Shown: piece by piece, positions 56,428-64,000 of the stretch
Layout: every line of letters begins with the position of its first letter
Numbering within the stretch: position 1 is the first letter of the stretch
Assembly (NCBI RefSeq): GCF_005954645.2
Contig: NZ_CP040695.2
Location: 496,001 to 560,000 of the forward strand
Length of the DNA stretch: 64,000 bases
DNA from: Nocardioides sp. S-1144
Lineage (GTDB): Bacteria > Actinomycetota > Actinomycetes > Propionibacteriales > Nocardioidaceae
Direction: 5' to 3'
Translations under genes and position numbers: made by a program
The notes under the pieces: model-generated
Database searches by the model: none
The model's input: only the letters and a program-made list of their open reading frames with translations
Told to the model about the DNA's origin: nothing

Positions 56428-57474
56428 CTACGGCTCGACGGTGACCTTGATCGCCTCGCCCTTGGCGACGATGTCGAAGACCGACATGACGTCGTCGAGC
56501 GGCACGTGGCGGGTGATGAGGTCCTTGACCGGGACCTGCCCGGTCGAGATGTACTCGAGCGCCCGCTTGTTGTGCTCGGGCGAGGAGCCGTTGGCGCCGT
56601 GCACGTGCAGCTGGCGGTAGTGGATCAGGTTCGAGTCGGCCTTGATGAACGGGTCGTTCTTGGGCAGGCCGCCGAAGAAGGAGATCCGGCCCTGGCGCGC
56701 GGCCATCGAGATGGCCTGCTCCTGGGTCACGTTCGCCGGGGTCGCGGTGATCACGACGTCCGCGCCGCGGCCGCCGGTGAGCTCCATGACCTTCGCGACG
56801 ACGTCGACGTCGGCGGCGTTGACGACGTGGTCGGGCCGGACGGCGTCGGCCGACATCTTCAGCCGCTCGTCGTTGATGTCGACCAGGACGACGGTGCCGA
56901 CCTTGTGGACGCCGCGGGCGATGCGGATGTGCATGCAGCCGATCGGGCCGGCGCCGAAGACGACGACGAAGTCGCCCTCCTCGATGCCGAGCTGCTCCTG
57001 GGCGTTGATCGCGCACGCGAACGGCTCGGCGGCGGAGGCCTCGTCGTAGCCGACGTTGTCGGGGATCCGGTTGAGGCCGTCGACCTTGAGGACCTGCTTC
57101 GGGACGATCATGTACTCGGCGAAGCCGCCGTCGTACTGGTAGCCGACCGAGGTCTGGTTCTGGCAGACCTCCATCCAGCCCTTCCGGCACTCGTGGCACT
57201 CACCACAGGGGACCGCGGCGATGCACTGCACCCGCTCGCCGACCTGGAACCCGCCGAGCGCGTCCGCGCCGACCTCGACGACCTCGCCGGCGACCTCGTG
57301 GCCCAGCGTGGTCTCGCCGGTGATGTTGACGTGGCCGTTCTTCTTGATCTTCACGTCGGTGCCGCAGGTCGAGCAGTTCTTGACCTTGATCTTCACCTCG
57401 TCCGGACCGCACTCCGGCTCGGGCACGTCGACCAGGCGGACGTCCTCGGGGGCGTAGAACCTCAGGGCCTTCAT
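56428..57474 (-). CDS. Zinc-dependent polyol/threonine dehydrogenase-like protein
   Basis: A 348-residue medium-chain dehydrogenase. Zinc ligands are visible as CSTCGTD (about 34-40), GHE, and CGECHECRKGWMEVC; the NAD loop is GAGPIGC. It resembles sorbitol/galactitol-type dehydrogenases that oxidise polyols or polyol phosphates. It is divergent from the mannitol PTS gene, so it may oxidise the mannitol-1-phosphate produced by it, replacing a classic MtlD. GAGGAGAGA precedes ATG 57474. The role is inferred from neighbourhood. Confidence 0.85.
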   Translation of the reverse strand: MKALRFYAPEDVRLVDVPEPECGPDEVKIKVKNCSTCGTDVKIKKNGHVNITGETTLGHEVAGEVVEVGADALGGFQVGERVQCIAAVPCGECHECRKGWMEVCQNQTSVGYQYDGGFAEYMIVPKQVLKVDGLNRIPDNVGYDEASAAEPFACAINAQEQLGIEEGDFVVVFGAGPIGCMHIRIARGVHKVGTVVLVDINDERLKMSADAVRPDHVVNAADVDVVAKVMELTGGRGADVVITATPANVTQEQAISMAARQGRISFFGGLPKNDPFIKADSNLIHYRQLHVHGANGSSPEHNKRALEYISTGQVPVKDLITRHVPLDDVMSVFDIVAKGEAIKVTVEP

Positions 57475-57562
57475 GGTGTCTCTCCTCACGTCGTGGTCCG
57501 GGATGTCTGGGACCCTAACGCACAAATGTGGGATTGGACCCGAACATGTTGGTTCGTTTTGC

Positions 57563-57591
57563 TTGACGCGGGTTCGGGCCGAAGATATAAA
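57563..57591 (+). promoter_or_regulatory. Strong promoter of the mannitol PTS gene
   Basis: TTGACG (57563-57568) and TATAAA (57586-57591) are 17 bases apart, the best sigma-A promoter in the window. AACATGTT (57543-57550) and a GTTCG-rich stretch lie just upstream and could bind a DeoR- or GntR-type regulator of the divergent pair. Confidence 0.82.
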
Positions 57592-57696
57592 GGCATTCAC
57601 AGATTCGCGTGATTGCCGTCACAGCCGCCCCCGGCGGGTGCGACGGCGGTCCGTGCCCAGGTCCGGGGCCGAGAGGCCCGTAGGGAGAAGGCGCTC

Positions 57697-59700
57697 ATGG
57701 CGACCAGCACCACGCACACGGCGAGCTCAGCCGGGCTCCGCGTCCGCGTCCAGAAGTTCGGCACCGCGATGTCGAACATGATCATGCCCAACATCCCGGC
57801 GCTCATCGCCTGGGGTTTCCTCACCGCACTCTTCATCCCGGACGGCTGGCTGCCGAACGCCGACCTGGCCACCATCGTCGGGCCGGCGATCCACTACCTG
57901 CTCCCGGTCATCATCGCCGCCACCGGCGGCCGGATGGTCTACGGCGACCGGGGCGCCGTCGTCGGCGCCTTCGCCGTGATGGGCGCGATCGCGGGCTCCG
58001 ACCTGCTGATCGCCGAGATCAACGCCGACGACCTGGCCGCGTGGCTCGCCGACGGCAAGGCCGAGGCCGACTTCTCCCCGCTCGGCCAGATCCACATGTT
58101 CCTCGGCGCGATGATCCTCGGCCCGCTGTCGGCCTGGGTCATGAAGCAGCTCGACGCGCTGTGGGACGGCAAGGTCAAGGCGGGCTTCGAGATGCTCGTC
58201 AACCAGTTCTCGGCCGGCATCACCGCGTTCGTCATGGCGATCGTCGGCTTCTTCGCCGTCGCCCGCGTCGTCAACGCGATCACCGACGTCGCCAGCAACA
58301 TCGTCGAGACGCTGGTCAACAACAACCTGCTGCCGCTCACCTCGGTGTTCATCGAGCCGGCCAAGGTCTTCTTCCTCAACAACGCGATCAACCACGGCGC
58401 GCTCACCCCGCTCGGCATCCAGGAGGTCAGCGAGAACGGCAAGTCGGTGCTGTTCCTCCTCGAGGCCAACCCCGGTCCGGGCCTCGGCATCCTGCTGGCG
58501 TTCACGTTCTTCGGCAAGGGCCTCGCGCGGGCCTCGGCCCCCGGCGCGGCGCTGATCCACTTCTTCGGCGGCATCCACGAGATCTACTTCCCCTACGTGC
58601 TGATGAAGCCCAAGCTGATCCTGGCCGTCGTCGCCGGCGGCGCCACCGGCGTCGCGGTCAACGTCGCCTTCGACACCGGCCTGCGGGCCCCGGCCTCGCC
58701 GGGCTCGATCATCGCGGTGTTCGCGCAGACCGCGAAGGGCTCCTACTTCGGTGTCGCGCTCTCGGTGCTCGCCTCGGCCGCGGTGACCTTCGCGATCGCC
58801 TCGCTGCTGCTCAAGACCGACCGCGCCGAGGACGACGGCGACCTCGCCGCCGCCACCGCCCGGATGGAGGCCACCAAGGGCAGGAAGTCCTCGGTCGCCT
58901 CGATGCTGACCGGCTCGGGCACCGGCCCGATCAACAGCATCGTCTTCGCCTGCGACGCGGGCATGGGCTCCTCGGCGATGGGCGCCTCGGTGCTCCGCAA
59001 GAAGATCCGTGCCGCGGGCTTCGCCGACGTCTCGGTCGTCAACAAGGCGATCTCGAACCTCACCGACGACATCGACCTCGTCGTGACCCACCAGGACCTG
59101 ACGGCGCGCGCCGAGCAGCGCACGCCCTCGGCCCAGCACGTGTCGGTGGAGAACTTCATGAACAGCCCGCGCTACGACGAGATCGTCGAGCTGGTCAAGC
59201 AGCGCAACGACGCCGCGACCCCGGCCGCCGCCGCGCCGGCCGAGGCGGACGCCCCGGTCTCGGCCGACTCCCTGCTCCCCGAGGGCTCGCTGGTGCTGGA
59301 CGCGCCCTCGGAGTCACGCGACGAGGCGATCACCCGCGCCGGTGCCCTGCTCGTCGCCTCGGGGGCGGCCGACCAGGCCTACGCCGACGCGATGCACACC
59401 CGTGAGGCCTCGGTGTCGACCTACATGGGCAACCTGCTGGCGATCCCGCACGGCACCAACGACGCCAAGAGCGGCGTCAGCCGGACCGCGATCACCTTCG
59501 TCCGCTACGCCGAGCCCGTCGACTGGAAGGGCAAGGAGGTCACGTTCGTCATCGGCATCGCCTCCGCCGGCAACGAGCACCTCAAGCTGCTCGCGAAGAT
59601 CGCCGAGATCTTCGTCGACCCCGACCAGGTCGCCCGCCTCGAGGCGGCCGGCACCGAGTCCGAGGTCCGCGCGATCCTCGGCGCCCTGCAGCCGGCCTGA
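57697..59700 (+). CDS. mtlA: Mannitol PTS permease EIICBA
   Basis: A 667-residue mannitol transporter/phosphotransferase. EIIC membrane domain (about 15-400; MSNMIMPNIPALIAWGF, GPGLGILLAF, FFGGIHEIYFPYV), EIIB with active Cys in FACDAGMGSSAMG (about 431-443), and a C-terminal EIIA domain with the active His in IPHG (about 580). All three are fused, so it needs only EI and HPr. Mannitol-1-phosphate is released inside. AGGGAGAAGG precedes ATG 57697. It is divergent from the polyol dehydrogenase; no separate mtlD is in view. Confidence 0.92.
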   Translation: MATSTTHTASSAGLRVRVQKFGTAMSNMIMPNIPALIAWGFLTALFIPDGWLPNADLATIVGPAIHYLLPVIIAATGGRMVYGDRGAVVGAFAVMGAIAGSDLLIAEINADDLAAWLADGKAEADFSPLGQIHMFLGAMILGPLSAWVMKQLDALWDGKVKAGFEMLVNQFSAGITAFVMAIVGFFAVARVVNAITDVASNIVETLVNNNLLPLTSVFIEPAKVFFLNNAINHGALTPLGIQEVSENGKSVLFLLEANPGPGLGILLAFTFFGKGLARASAPGAALIHFFGGIHEIYFPYVLMKPKLILAVVAGGATGVAVNVAFDTGLRAPASPGSIIAVFAQTAKGSYFGVALSVLASAAVTFAIASLLLKTDRAEDDGDLAAATARMEATKGRKSSVASMLTGSGTGPINSIVFACDAGMGSSAMGASVLRKKIRAAGFADVSVVNKAISNLTDDIDLVVTHQDLTARAEQRTPSAQHVSVENFMNSPRYDEIVELVKQRNDAATPAAAAPAEADAPVSADSLLPEGSLVLDAPSESRDEAITRAGALLVASGAADQAYADAMHTREASVSTYMGNLLAIPHGTNDAKSGVSRTAITFVRYAEPVDWKGKEVTFVIGIASAGNEHLKLLAKIAEIFVDPDQVARLEAAGTESEVRAILGALQPA

Positions 59701-59722
59701 GCCGGGCCGCTGCTCCACCGGC

Positions 59723-59759
59723 ACGCCCCCCGCACCGTCGACCACGGTGCGGGGGGCGT
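59723..59759 (+). terminator. Terminator after mtlA
   Basis: A 15-bp perfect stem (ACGCCCCCCGCACCG and complement) with a 7-base loop lies 22 bp after the mtlA stop. It has no long T-tract. The calcium-binding repeat gene on the minus strand ends 54 bp further on, so the hairpin may serve both. Confidence 0.8.
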
Positions 59760-59813
59760 CACTCGTCCCGGGGGACGGGCCGGGTGCGGGGGAGTGCCGG
59801 TCGCGGTGCCGGC

Positions 59814-60671
59814 TCAGCGCACCGACTCGACCTCGCGGAACCGGTCGTTCCCCTCGCGGTAGCCGATGTCGTTGCCCGGGCCGCCGACGACGATGTCGTC
59901 GGCACCCTCGCCCCACAGGACGTCGTACCCGCCGTGCCCGCCGAGCCGGTCGACGCCGGGGCCACCGCGGATCAGGTCCCGGTCGTCACCGCCCATGAGG
60001 CGGTCCCGGCCGGGACCGCCGTCGACGACGTTCGAGCCGGTCCCGACCCGGATCCAGTCGTTGCCGCGACCGCCGGTGACGGTGTCGTCGTCGAACGCGC
60101 CGTTGGCGAAGTCGGCGCCGGCGCCGAGGTGGATCGTGTCGTCACCCTCGTCGACCAGCACCCACATGCGGTACTTCGCCGAGAGGGTCGAGCCGTCGAC
60201 GGTGTCGTCGCCCAGGCGCGGCCACACCTCGAGGAACATCCGGCTGTTGCTGAAGTTCTTCGGGATCCGGCACGACGCGGCGATGCCGACGGCGGCCGGG
60301 CGGCGCTGGCAGGTCTTCGGCAGGTGCGCCCAGCGGCGCGCGGCGGCGTCGGCGAAGCGGAGCCGGCGGCCGACCTCGGTGATCGTGACCTGGTTGTCGG
60401 CCATGCCGGCCTGGAACCGGTAGCCCCACTTCGACAGGCTGAGGTGGGCCTCGGTCTCCTGCAGCTTGGGCAGCGGGAACTGGCCGACGAGCTCGGTGAT
60501 CGGGTGGCCGGGCGGCGGTCCGGACGTCGCCCGGGCGGTGGGGCCGTCCGCGCCGGCCGCGGGTGCCGACGCCGTGCCGGTGGGCACCGGTCCGGCGACG
60601 ACGAGCGCCGTCGCCGCCGCGGCGGCCGCGAGCCCGGTGAGTCGGGCGTGGATCTTCTGGGGAACAGGCAT
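59814..60671 (-). CDS. Secreted protein with hemolysin-type calcium-binding repeats
   Basis: A 285-residue secreted protein. The signal peptide (about 1-40; AAAATALVVAGPVPTGTAS) is followed by a domain of about 100 residues with two Cys (TCQRRPA and ASCRIP), then RTX-type glycine/aspartate repeats (GGRGNDWIRVG, GGPGRDRLMGGDDRD, GGPGVDRLGGHGG, GGPGND), which bind calcium and fold outside the cell. GGAGG precedes ATG 60671. The N-terminal domain is unknown; a structural or adhesive role is possible. Confidence 0.82.
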   Translation of the reverse strand: MPVPQKIHARLTGLAAAAAATALVVAGPVPTGTASAPAAGADGPTARATSGPPPGHPITELVGQFPLPKLQETEAHLSLSKWGYRFQAGMADNQVTITEVGRRLRFADAAARRWAHLPKTCQRRPAAVGIAASCRIPKNFSNSRMFLEVWPRLGDDTVDGSTLSAKYRMWVLVDEGDDTIHLGAGADFANGAFDDDTVTGGRGNDWIRVGTGSNVVDGGPGRDRLMGGDDRDLIRGGPGVDRLGGHGGYDVLWGEGADDIVVGGPGNDIGYREGNDRFREVESVR

Positions 60672-60836
60672 GGGGGTGCCTCCAATGGTGCGTGTCGGGT
60701 TGGGGGGATGGACGTCGACCGGCCGGGGGAGCCGGTACGCACGCGACGCCGATCTCCACCGTGCCACGGACCCGGGCGTGAGTACCACCTCCCGCGGCCG
60801 TCGCGTCGGTGCGTGACCTCGGCTACGGTTCCCGAA

Positions 60837-60853
60837 CCGAACGAACGTTCAGG
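60837..60853 (+). promoter_or_regulatory. TetR-like operator upstream of the crotonase gene
   Basis: CCGAACGAACGTTCAGG shares the pattern CCGAACG-NN-CGTTC with the site at 62343-62359. It lies 17 bp before the start codon, and a TACGGT -10-like hexamer is just upstream (60824-60829), so a bound repressor would block early transcription. Confidence 0.65.
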
Positions 60854-60870
60854 AGAGGACGTGGAGCGCC

Positions 60871-61800
60871 GTGCAGCAGATCGCCCTCGAGGTGGCCGAC
60901 GGGATCGCCACCGTCCGGTTCGACCGCCCGGACCGGCTCAACGCCTTCACCGACGTCATGGAGGCCGAGCTGATGGAGGTCTGGGACGCCGTCGACGCCG
61001 ACCCCGACGTCCGGGTCGTCGTCCTCACCGGAACCGGTCGGGCCTTCTGTGCCGGCATGGACCTCTCGGAGTCCTCCGAGGCGTTCGCGCGCTGGCGCAC
61101 CTCCGACACCGCGCCGCCCGGGACCACCCACGACGTGGCGGGCCAGGACCTGCCGGTGCGCCGCGACGGCGGCGGCCGCGTGGTGCTGCGGATGTTCGAC
61201 CTCGACAAGCCGATCATCGCCGCCGTCAACGGTGCCGCGGTCGGCGTCGGCGCGACGATCACGCTGCCGTGCGACGTCCGGATGGCCTCGGAGGCGGCCC
61301 GGTTCGGCTTCGTCTTCAACCGGCGCGGGTTCGTGCCGGAGTCCTGCTCGACCTGGTTCCTGCCGCGGGTGGTCCCGATGCAGACCGCCCTCGAGTGGGT
61401 CTACACCGGCCGCGCCGTCGGGGCCGCCGAGGCGCTCGAGCGCGGGCTGGTGCGCAGCCTGCACGCCCCGGAGGACCTGCTGCCCGCGGCGTACGCGCTG
61501 GCCCGCGAGATCGCCGAGGGCACCGCCGCCGTCTCGACCGCGCTCACCCGGCGGATGATGTGGCGGATGCTCGGCGCCGAGCACCCGGTGGTCGCCCACA
61601 CCGCGGAGACCGCCGCCATCAACCTGCGCGGCGTGAGCGCCGACGCGCACGACGGCATCGCGGCGTTCCTGGAGAAGCGGGCCCCGGTCTTCGTCGACCG
61701 CGTGCCCGACGACGTCCCCGACGTCCTGGCCGCCTTCCCCGCCCCCGTCTTCGACCCGGGCGACCTCGGCCCGGCCACCGCCGCCCGCGGCGCCCGCTGA
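60871..61800 (+). CDS. Enoyl-CoA hydratase-related protein (longer form)
   Basis: A 309-residue crotonase-fold protein. The oxyanion-hole segment is GTGRAFCAGMDLSESSEAF (about 51-69), and the second reads GAAVGVGATITLPCDVRMA. It has an insertion of about 20 residues after the first motif and a longer C-terminus than the 48.5 kb paralogue. The FNRRGFVPESCSTWFLPRVV part matches actinobacterial EchA-type proteins. GTG 60871 is the only start that keeps the motif spacing. The gene is probably controlled by a TetR-type fatty-acid regulator. Confidence 0.86.
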   Translation: MQQIALEVADGIATVRFDRPDRLNAFTDVMEAELMEVWDAVDADPDVRVVVLTGTGRAFCAGMDLSESSEAFARWRTSDTAPPGTTHDVAGQDLPVRRDGGGRVVLRMFDLDKPIIAAVNGAAVGVGATITLPCDVRMASEAARFGFVFNRRGFVPESCSTWFLPRVVPMQTALEWVYTGRAVGAAEALERGLVRSLHAPEDLLPAAYALAREIAEGTAAVSTALTRRMMWRMLGAEHPVVAHTAETAAINLRGVSADAHDGIAAFLEKRAPVFVDRVPDDVPDVLAAFPAPVFDPGDLGPATAARGAR

Positions 61801-61828
61801 GCCGACCACCAACGACGCCGGGGCGGCC

Positions 61829-62329
61829 TCAGCGGACCGCCAGGCAGCCCGTCACCGGCCAGTCGAGGACGGCGTGCGCGGCGACCGCGCGGTCGAGCCC
61901 GGCGGCGACGTCGCCGGGCCAGGGGCGGGTGCGCCGGGTGGTCAGGTCGACGTGGAGGGTCAGCAGCTCCATCACGTAGGCGAGCGTGCGGTGGGTGTCG
62001 TCGAGCAGGTACCCGACGACGTGCAGCCCCCGTGCGGACCGGGCCACGCAGCGCACGCGCACCGACACCTCGGCGCCCACGTGCACCTCGCCGAGGTAGG
62101 TGAGGTGGTGCTCGACGCTGAACGTGCCGACCCGCGCCTCGCCCATCCAGCTCTCCGGGACGCCCCAGGAGTGGAAGGCGTGCTGGACGCCCCACGACGT
62201 CGTGGTCAGGTAGTGCGCGATGTTCATGTGGCCGTTGTGGTCCTCGAACTCGGGCGGCACCACGAGCCGCTGGTGGGCCGGCAGGAGGTCGGTCCGGGCG
62301 GTGAGGTCGGCGTAGGTCGGCTGCGGCAT
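61829..62329 (-). CDS. Hot-dog fold acyl-CoA thioesterase
   Basis: A 166-residue 4HBT-type thioesterase. The hot-dog active-site region is FEDHNGHMNIAHYLTTTSWG (about 29-48), where Asp of the DHNGH element is catalytic. It frees acyl groups from CoA, likely in fatty-acid metabolism. It is divergent from the phosphotransferase-like gene with a shared operator between them. ATG 62329 is the first Met in the right frame with adequate length. Confidence 0.85.
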   Translation of the reverse strand: MPQPTYADLTARTDLLPAHQRLVVPPEFEDHNGHMNIAHYLTTTSWGVQHAFHSWGVPESWMGEARVGTFSVEHHLTYLGEVHVGAEVSVRVRCVARSARGLHVVGYLLDDTHRTLAYVMELLTLHVDLTTRRTRPWPGDVAAGLDRAVAAHAVLDWPVTGCLAVR

Positions 62330-62342
62330 GGGCCATTCATAC

Positions 62343-62359
62343 CCGAACGCTCGTTCGGA
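62343..62359. promoter_or_regulatory. TetR-like operator in the thioesterase/APH divergent promoter
   Basis: CCGAACGCTCGTTCGGA is a near-perfect palindrome (CGAACG-CT-CGTTCG) 14 bp from the thioesterase start and 22 bp from the phosphotransferase start. It matches the site at 60837. One TetR-type protein may thus control the three genes; no such gene is adjacent. Confidence 0.7.
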
Positions 62360-62380
62360 TTCCACGGTAGCGTGGCCGCC

Positions 62381-63418
62381 ATGTCGCCGCCCGCCGCTGC
62401 CCTCGACGCACCCCGGATGGCCGGGCTGCTCGCCCCCTGGGCCCGCGAGCGCCACGGCGCGACGGCGGTGGTGCGCGACGTCGCGCCGATGCCCGGCAAC
62501 GCGGGGCTGAGCTTCGGCTTCACGGTGGGCCACGACGGCGGCGCCGAGCGTCTCGTCGTCCGGCTCGCACCGCCGGGCGTGCGACGCAGTGGCAACACCG
62601 ACGTGCTGCGCCAGGTGCCGCTGATCGGGGCGCTCGAGCGGCACGGGGTCGCGGTCGCCCCGGTGCTCTGGTCGACCGACGACCCCGCCTGGTTCGGCAC
62701 CGACGCCGTCGTCCAGCCCTACCTCGAGGCCCGGCCGCTGCCCATGCACGGGCCGGCCGGCGCCGCGCCGCTCGACCCGGACGTCGTCGCGCACCACCTG
62801 CGGCAGGCGGTGGCGGCGCTGGTGCCGCTGCACGCCGTCGACGCCGCGGCCGCCCTGCCCGGCTGGGACGAGCCGCGGACGGCGGCGTCCGAGGTGGCCT
62901 TCTGGGGCCGGCTGCTCGAGCGCTCGCCCGAGCCGGACTGGGTCGGGGCCGGACGCCGGCTCGGGGCGGCCCTCGTCGCCCACGACCCCGGGCGGCACCG
63001 CGTCGGGGTGTTCCACGGCGACTTCCAGACCCACAACGTGCTCTACGACGCCAGTGGCGCCCTCGCGGCCGTCATCGACTGGGAGATCGCCGGCGTCGGC
63101 CCGGTCGGGCTGGACCTCGGCTGGCTGTCGATGATGACCGACCCCGCCTGCTGGCACGCCGAGCGCCGCGCCGTCCTGGCGACCGAGGCCGACCCCGCCG
63201 ACCTGCTCCGCTGGTACGAGGACGCCGGCGGCGCGCCGCTGCCCGACCACGACTGGTACCGGGCCCTGGCCTGCTTCCGCTACGGCGCGATCGCGGCGTT
63301 CAACCTGCACCTGCACCGCACCGGCCGGCGCGTCGACGAGGTCAGCGCCCTGATGGGCGGTGGGGTGCCGGTGCTGTTCGAGCGGGGCCGCGCCCTCCTC
63401 GATAATGCAAGTGCATGA
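62381..63418 (+). CDS. Aminoglycoside phosphotransferase-like kinase (APH family)
   Basis: A 345-residue protein kinase-like enzyme. The Brenner motif HGDFQTHNVLYD (about 212-223) and the metal loop IDWEIAGVGPVGLDLG are complete. In actinobacteria such proteins adjacent to acyl-CoA dehydrogenase genes resemble the human ACAD10/11 N-terminal kinase domain that phosphorylates hydroxyacyl groups, rather than antibiotic resistance. The acyl-CoA dehydrogenase that follows supports this reading. The ATG 62381 lies just after the operator. Confidence 0.86.
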   Translation: MSPPAAALDAPRMAGLLAPWARERHGATAVVRDVAPMPGNAGLSFGFTVGHDGGAERLVVRLAPPGVRRSGNTDVLRQVPLIGALERHGVAVAPVLWSTDDPAWFGTDAVVQPYLEARPLPMHGPAGAAPLDPDVVAHHLRQAVAALVPLHAVDAAAALPGWDEPRTAASEVAFWGRLLERSPEPDWVGAGRRLGAALVAHDPGRHRVGVFHGDFQTHNVLYDASGALAAVIDWEIAGVGPVGLDLGWLSMMTDPACWHAERRAVLATEADPADLLRWYEDAGGAPLPDHDWYRALACFRYGAIAAFNLHLHRTGRRVDEVSALMGGGVPVLFERGRALLDNASA

Positions 63419-63517
63419 CTTAATGAGTAGGACGCATTGACTTCGGCTATGTCCGTGTTGCAGGGTGACAACGCCGCGGGAACGACCCGGCGGGCGCGAG
63501 AGGACGGTCGGACCGCC

Positions 63518-64000
63518 ATGTGGAGCTTCGAGAACGACCCCGAGTTCCAGCCCGAGCTGGACTGGATCGACACCTTCGTCCGCGAGAAGGTGCAGCCCCT
63601 CGACTACCTCCTCGGCAGCCAGTGGAACATCCACGACCCCGAGTTCGTCCGGCTCGTGCGGCCGCTCCAGGCCGAGGTCAAGGAGCGCGGCCTGTGGGCC
63701 TGCCACCTCGGCCCCGAGCTCGGCGGCCCCGGCTACGGCCAGCTCAAGCTCGCGCTGATGAACGAGAAGTTCGGGATGTCGCGCTTCGGCCCGATCGTCT
63801 TCGGCGCCCAGGCGCCCGACACCGGCAACTCCGAGATCCTCGCCCACTTCGGCACGCCGGAGCAGAAGAAGAGGTACCTCGAGCCGCTGCTGGCCAACGA
63901 GGTCGTCTCCTGCTTCTCGATGACCGAGCCCCAGGGCGGCGCCGACCCGCTGCTGTTCCAGACCGCCGCCGTCCGCGACGGCGACGAGTGGGTCGTCAAC
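63518..64000 (+). CDS. Acyl-CoA dehydrogenase, ACAD10/11-like (3' end beyond window)
   Basis: The first 161 residues of an acyl-CoA dehydrogenase, cut by the window edge. The start ATG 63518 gives FENDPEFQPELDWIDTFVRE, and the GTPEQKKRYLEPLLANE and SMTEPQGGADPLLFQT motifs are present; GGADP is the FAD/substrate loop in a variant form. With the APH-like kinase upstream it resembles the ACAD10/11 pathway for 4-hydroxy acids. TTGACT at 63437-63442 is the most likely -35. Confidence 0.86.
   Translation, partial: MWSFENDPEFQPELDWIDTFVREKVQPLDYLLGSQWNIHDPEFVRLVRPLQAEVKERGLWACHLGPELGGPGYGQLKLALMNEKFGMSRFGPIVFGAQAPDTGNSEILAHFGTPEQKKRYLEPLLANEVVSCFSMTEPQGGADPLLFQTAAVRDGDEWVVN

Noticed and set aside
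63405..63416. ATGCAAGTGCAT palindrome at the end of the APH-like gene
   Set aside because: Only 12 bp and single copy; not enough to call it an operator.
62381..63418. Antibiotic resistance by aminoglycoside phosphorylation
   Set aside because: Context is fatty-acid genes and an acyl-CoA dehydrogenase; the family is mostly not resistance in such neighbourhoods.

Overview
The window is a 64 kb stretch of very GC-rich actinobacterial chromosome. Gene content (cellobiose ABC operon with a shared MsiK-type ATPase, polyphosphate glucokinase, SARP regulator, actinobacterial SOS box, several acyl-CoA dehydrogenases), frequent GTG starts and 4-bp GTGA/ATGA overlaps suggest a Nocardioides-like member of the Propionibacteriales. 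The genus is inferred from gene style and not proven. No rRNA, tRNA, CRISPR array, insertion sequence or phage was seen. Both window edges cut through genes.

Layout: 1-2.9 kb, the end of an oligopeptide/nickel-type ABC importer (two permeases, two ATPases). 2.9-5.9 kb, an EEP-family phosphatase/nuclease, a CopC-type copper protein, a small unknown protein and an FHA-like protein. 5.9-13.9 kb, a cellobiose/beta-glucoside operon on the minus strand: binding lipoprotein, two permeases, GH1 beta-glucosidase, LacI/CebR-type repressor, MsiK-type ATPase and a sugar oxidoreductase. Two CebR/CelR-like operators lie upstream. 14.1-18.8 kb, an alcohol dehydrogenase with a MerR regulator, a lipoprotein, and a LOV-GAF-PP2C light-sensor phosphatase that carries a one-base frameshift.

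18.9-39.2 kb holds the most notable content: a ribosomally synthesised peptide (RiPP) cluster. A 60-residue secreted peptide gene and a TrmB/LuxR-like regulator come first. A SARP-NTPase regulator then heads one long plus-strand operon: RRE/ThiF-like leader-binding protein, YcaO cyclodehydratase 1, tandem-domain SagB dehydrogenase, split LanB dehydratase (glutamylation and elimination proteins), M50 membrane protease, ABC exporter and YcaO cyclodehydratase 2. The 54-residue precursor gene, which is short and easily missed, lies convergently at 37652-37816 with its own ribosome-binding site and terminator. Its last 21 residues are Cys, Ser and Thr except for one Ala, with Cys every 9 residues. 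Enzymes for azole formation and Ser/Thr dehydration are present, but no second SpaB_C-like [4+2] cyclase is seen. The product is therefore more likely a linear azole/dehydroamino-acid peptide than a classical pyridine-ring thiopeptide. Between operon and precursor sits an array of three stem-loop repeats.

39.2-49.4 kb: small membrane and DUF3072 proteins, a SOS-box gene, an MFS exporter, a flavin-type stress protein, an NAD(P)-binding protein, an alpha/beta hydrolase, a PAP2 phosphatase and an acyl-CoA dehydrogenase pair with an enoyl-CoA hydratase. 49.4-56.4 kb: a large hybrid histidine kinase, a methyltransferase, polyphosphate glucokinase and a TetR-SGNH hydrolase pair. 56.4-64 kb: a zinc polyol dehydrogenase divergent from a mannitol PTS EIICBA, a calcium-binding-repeat secreted protein, then fatty-acid-type genes that share a TetR-like operator.

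A dispersed palindrome with GACCCGTC/GACGGGTC arms recurs three times, each time between convergent genes, once as a 43-bp tandem array. It looks like a family of bidirectional terminators.
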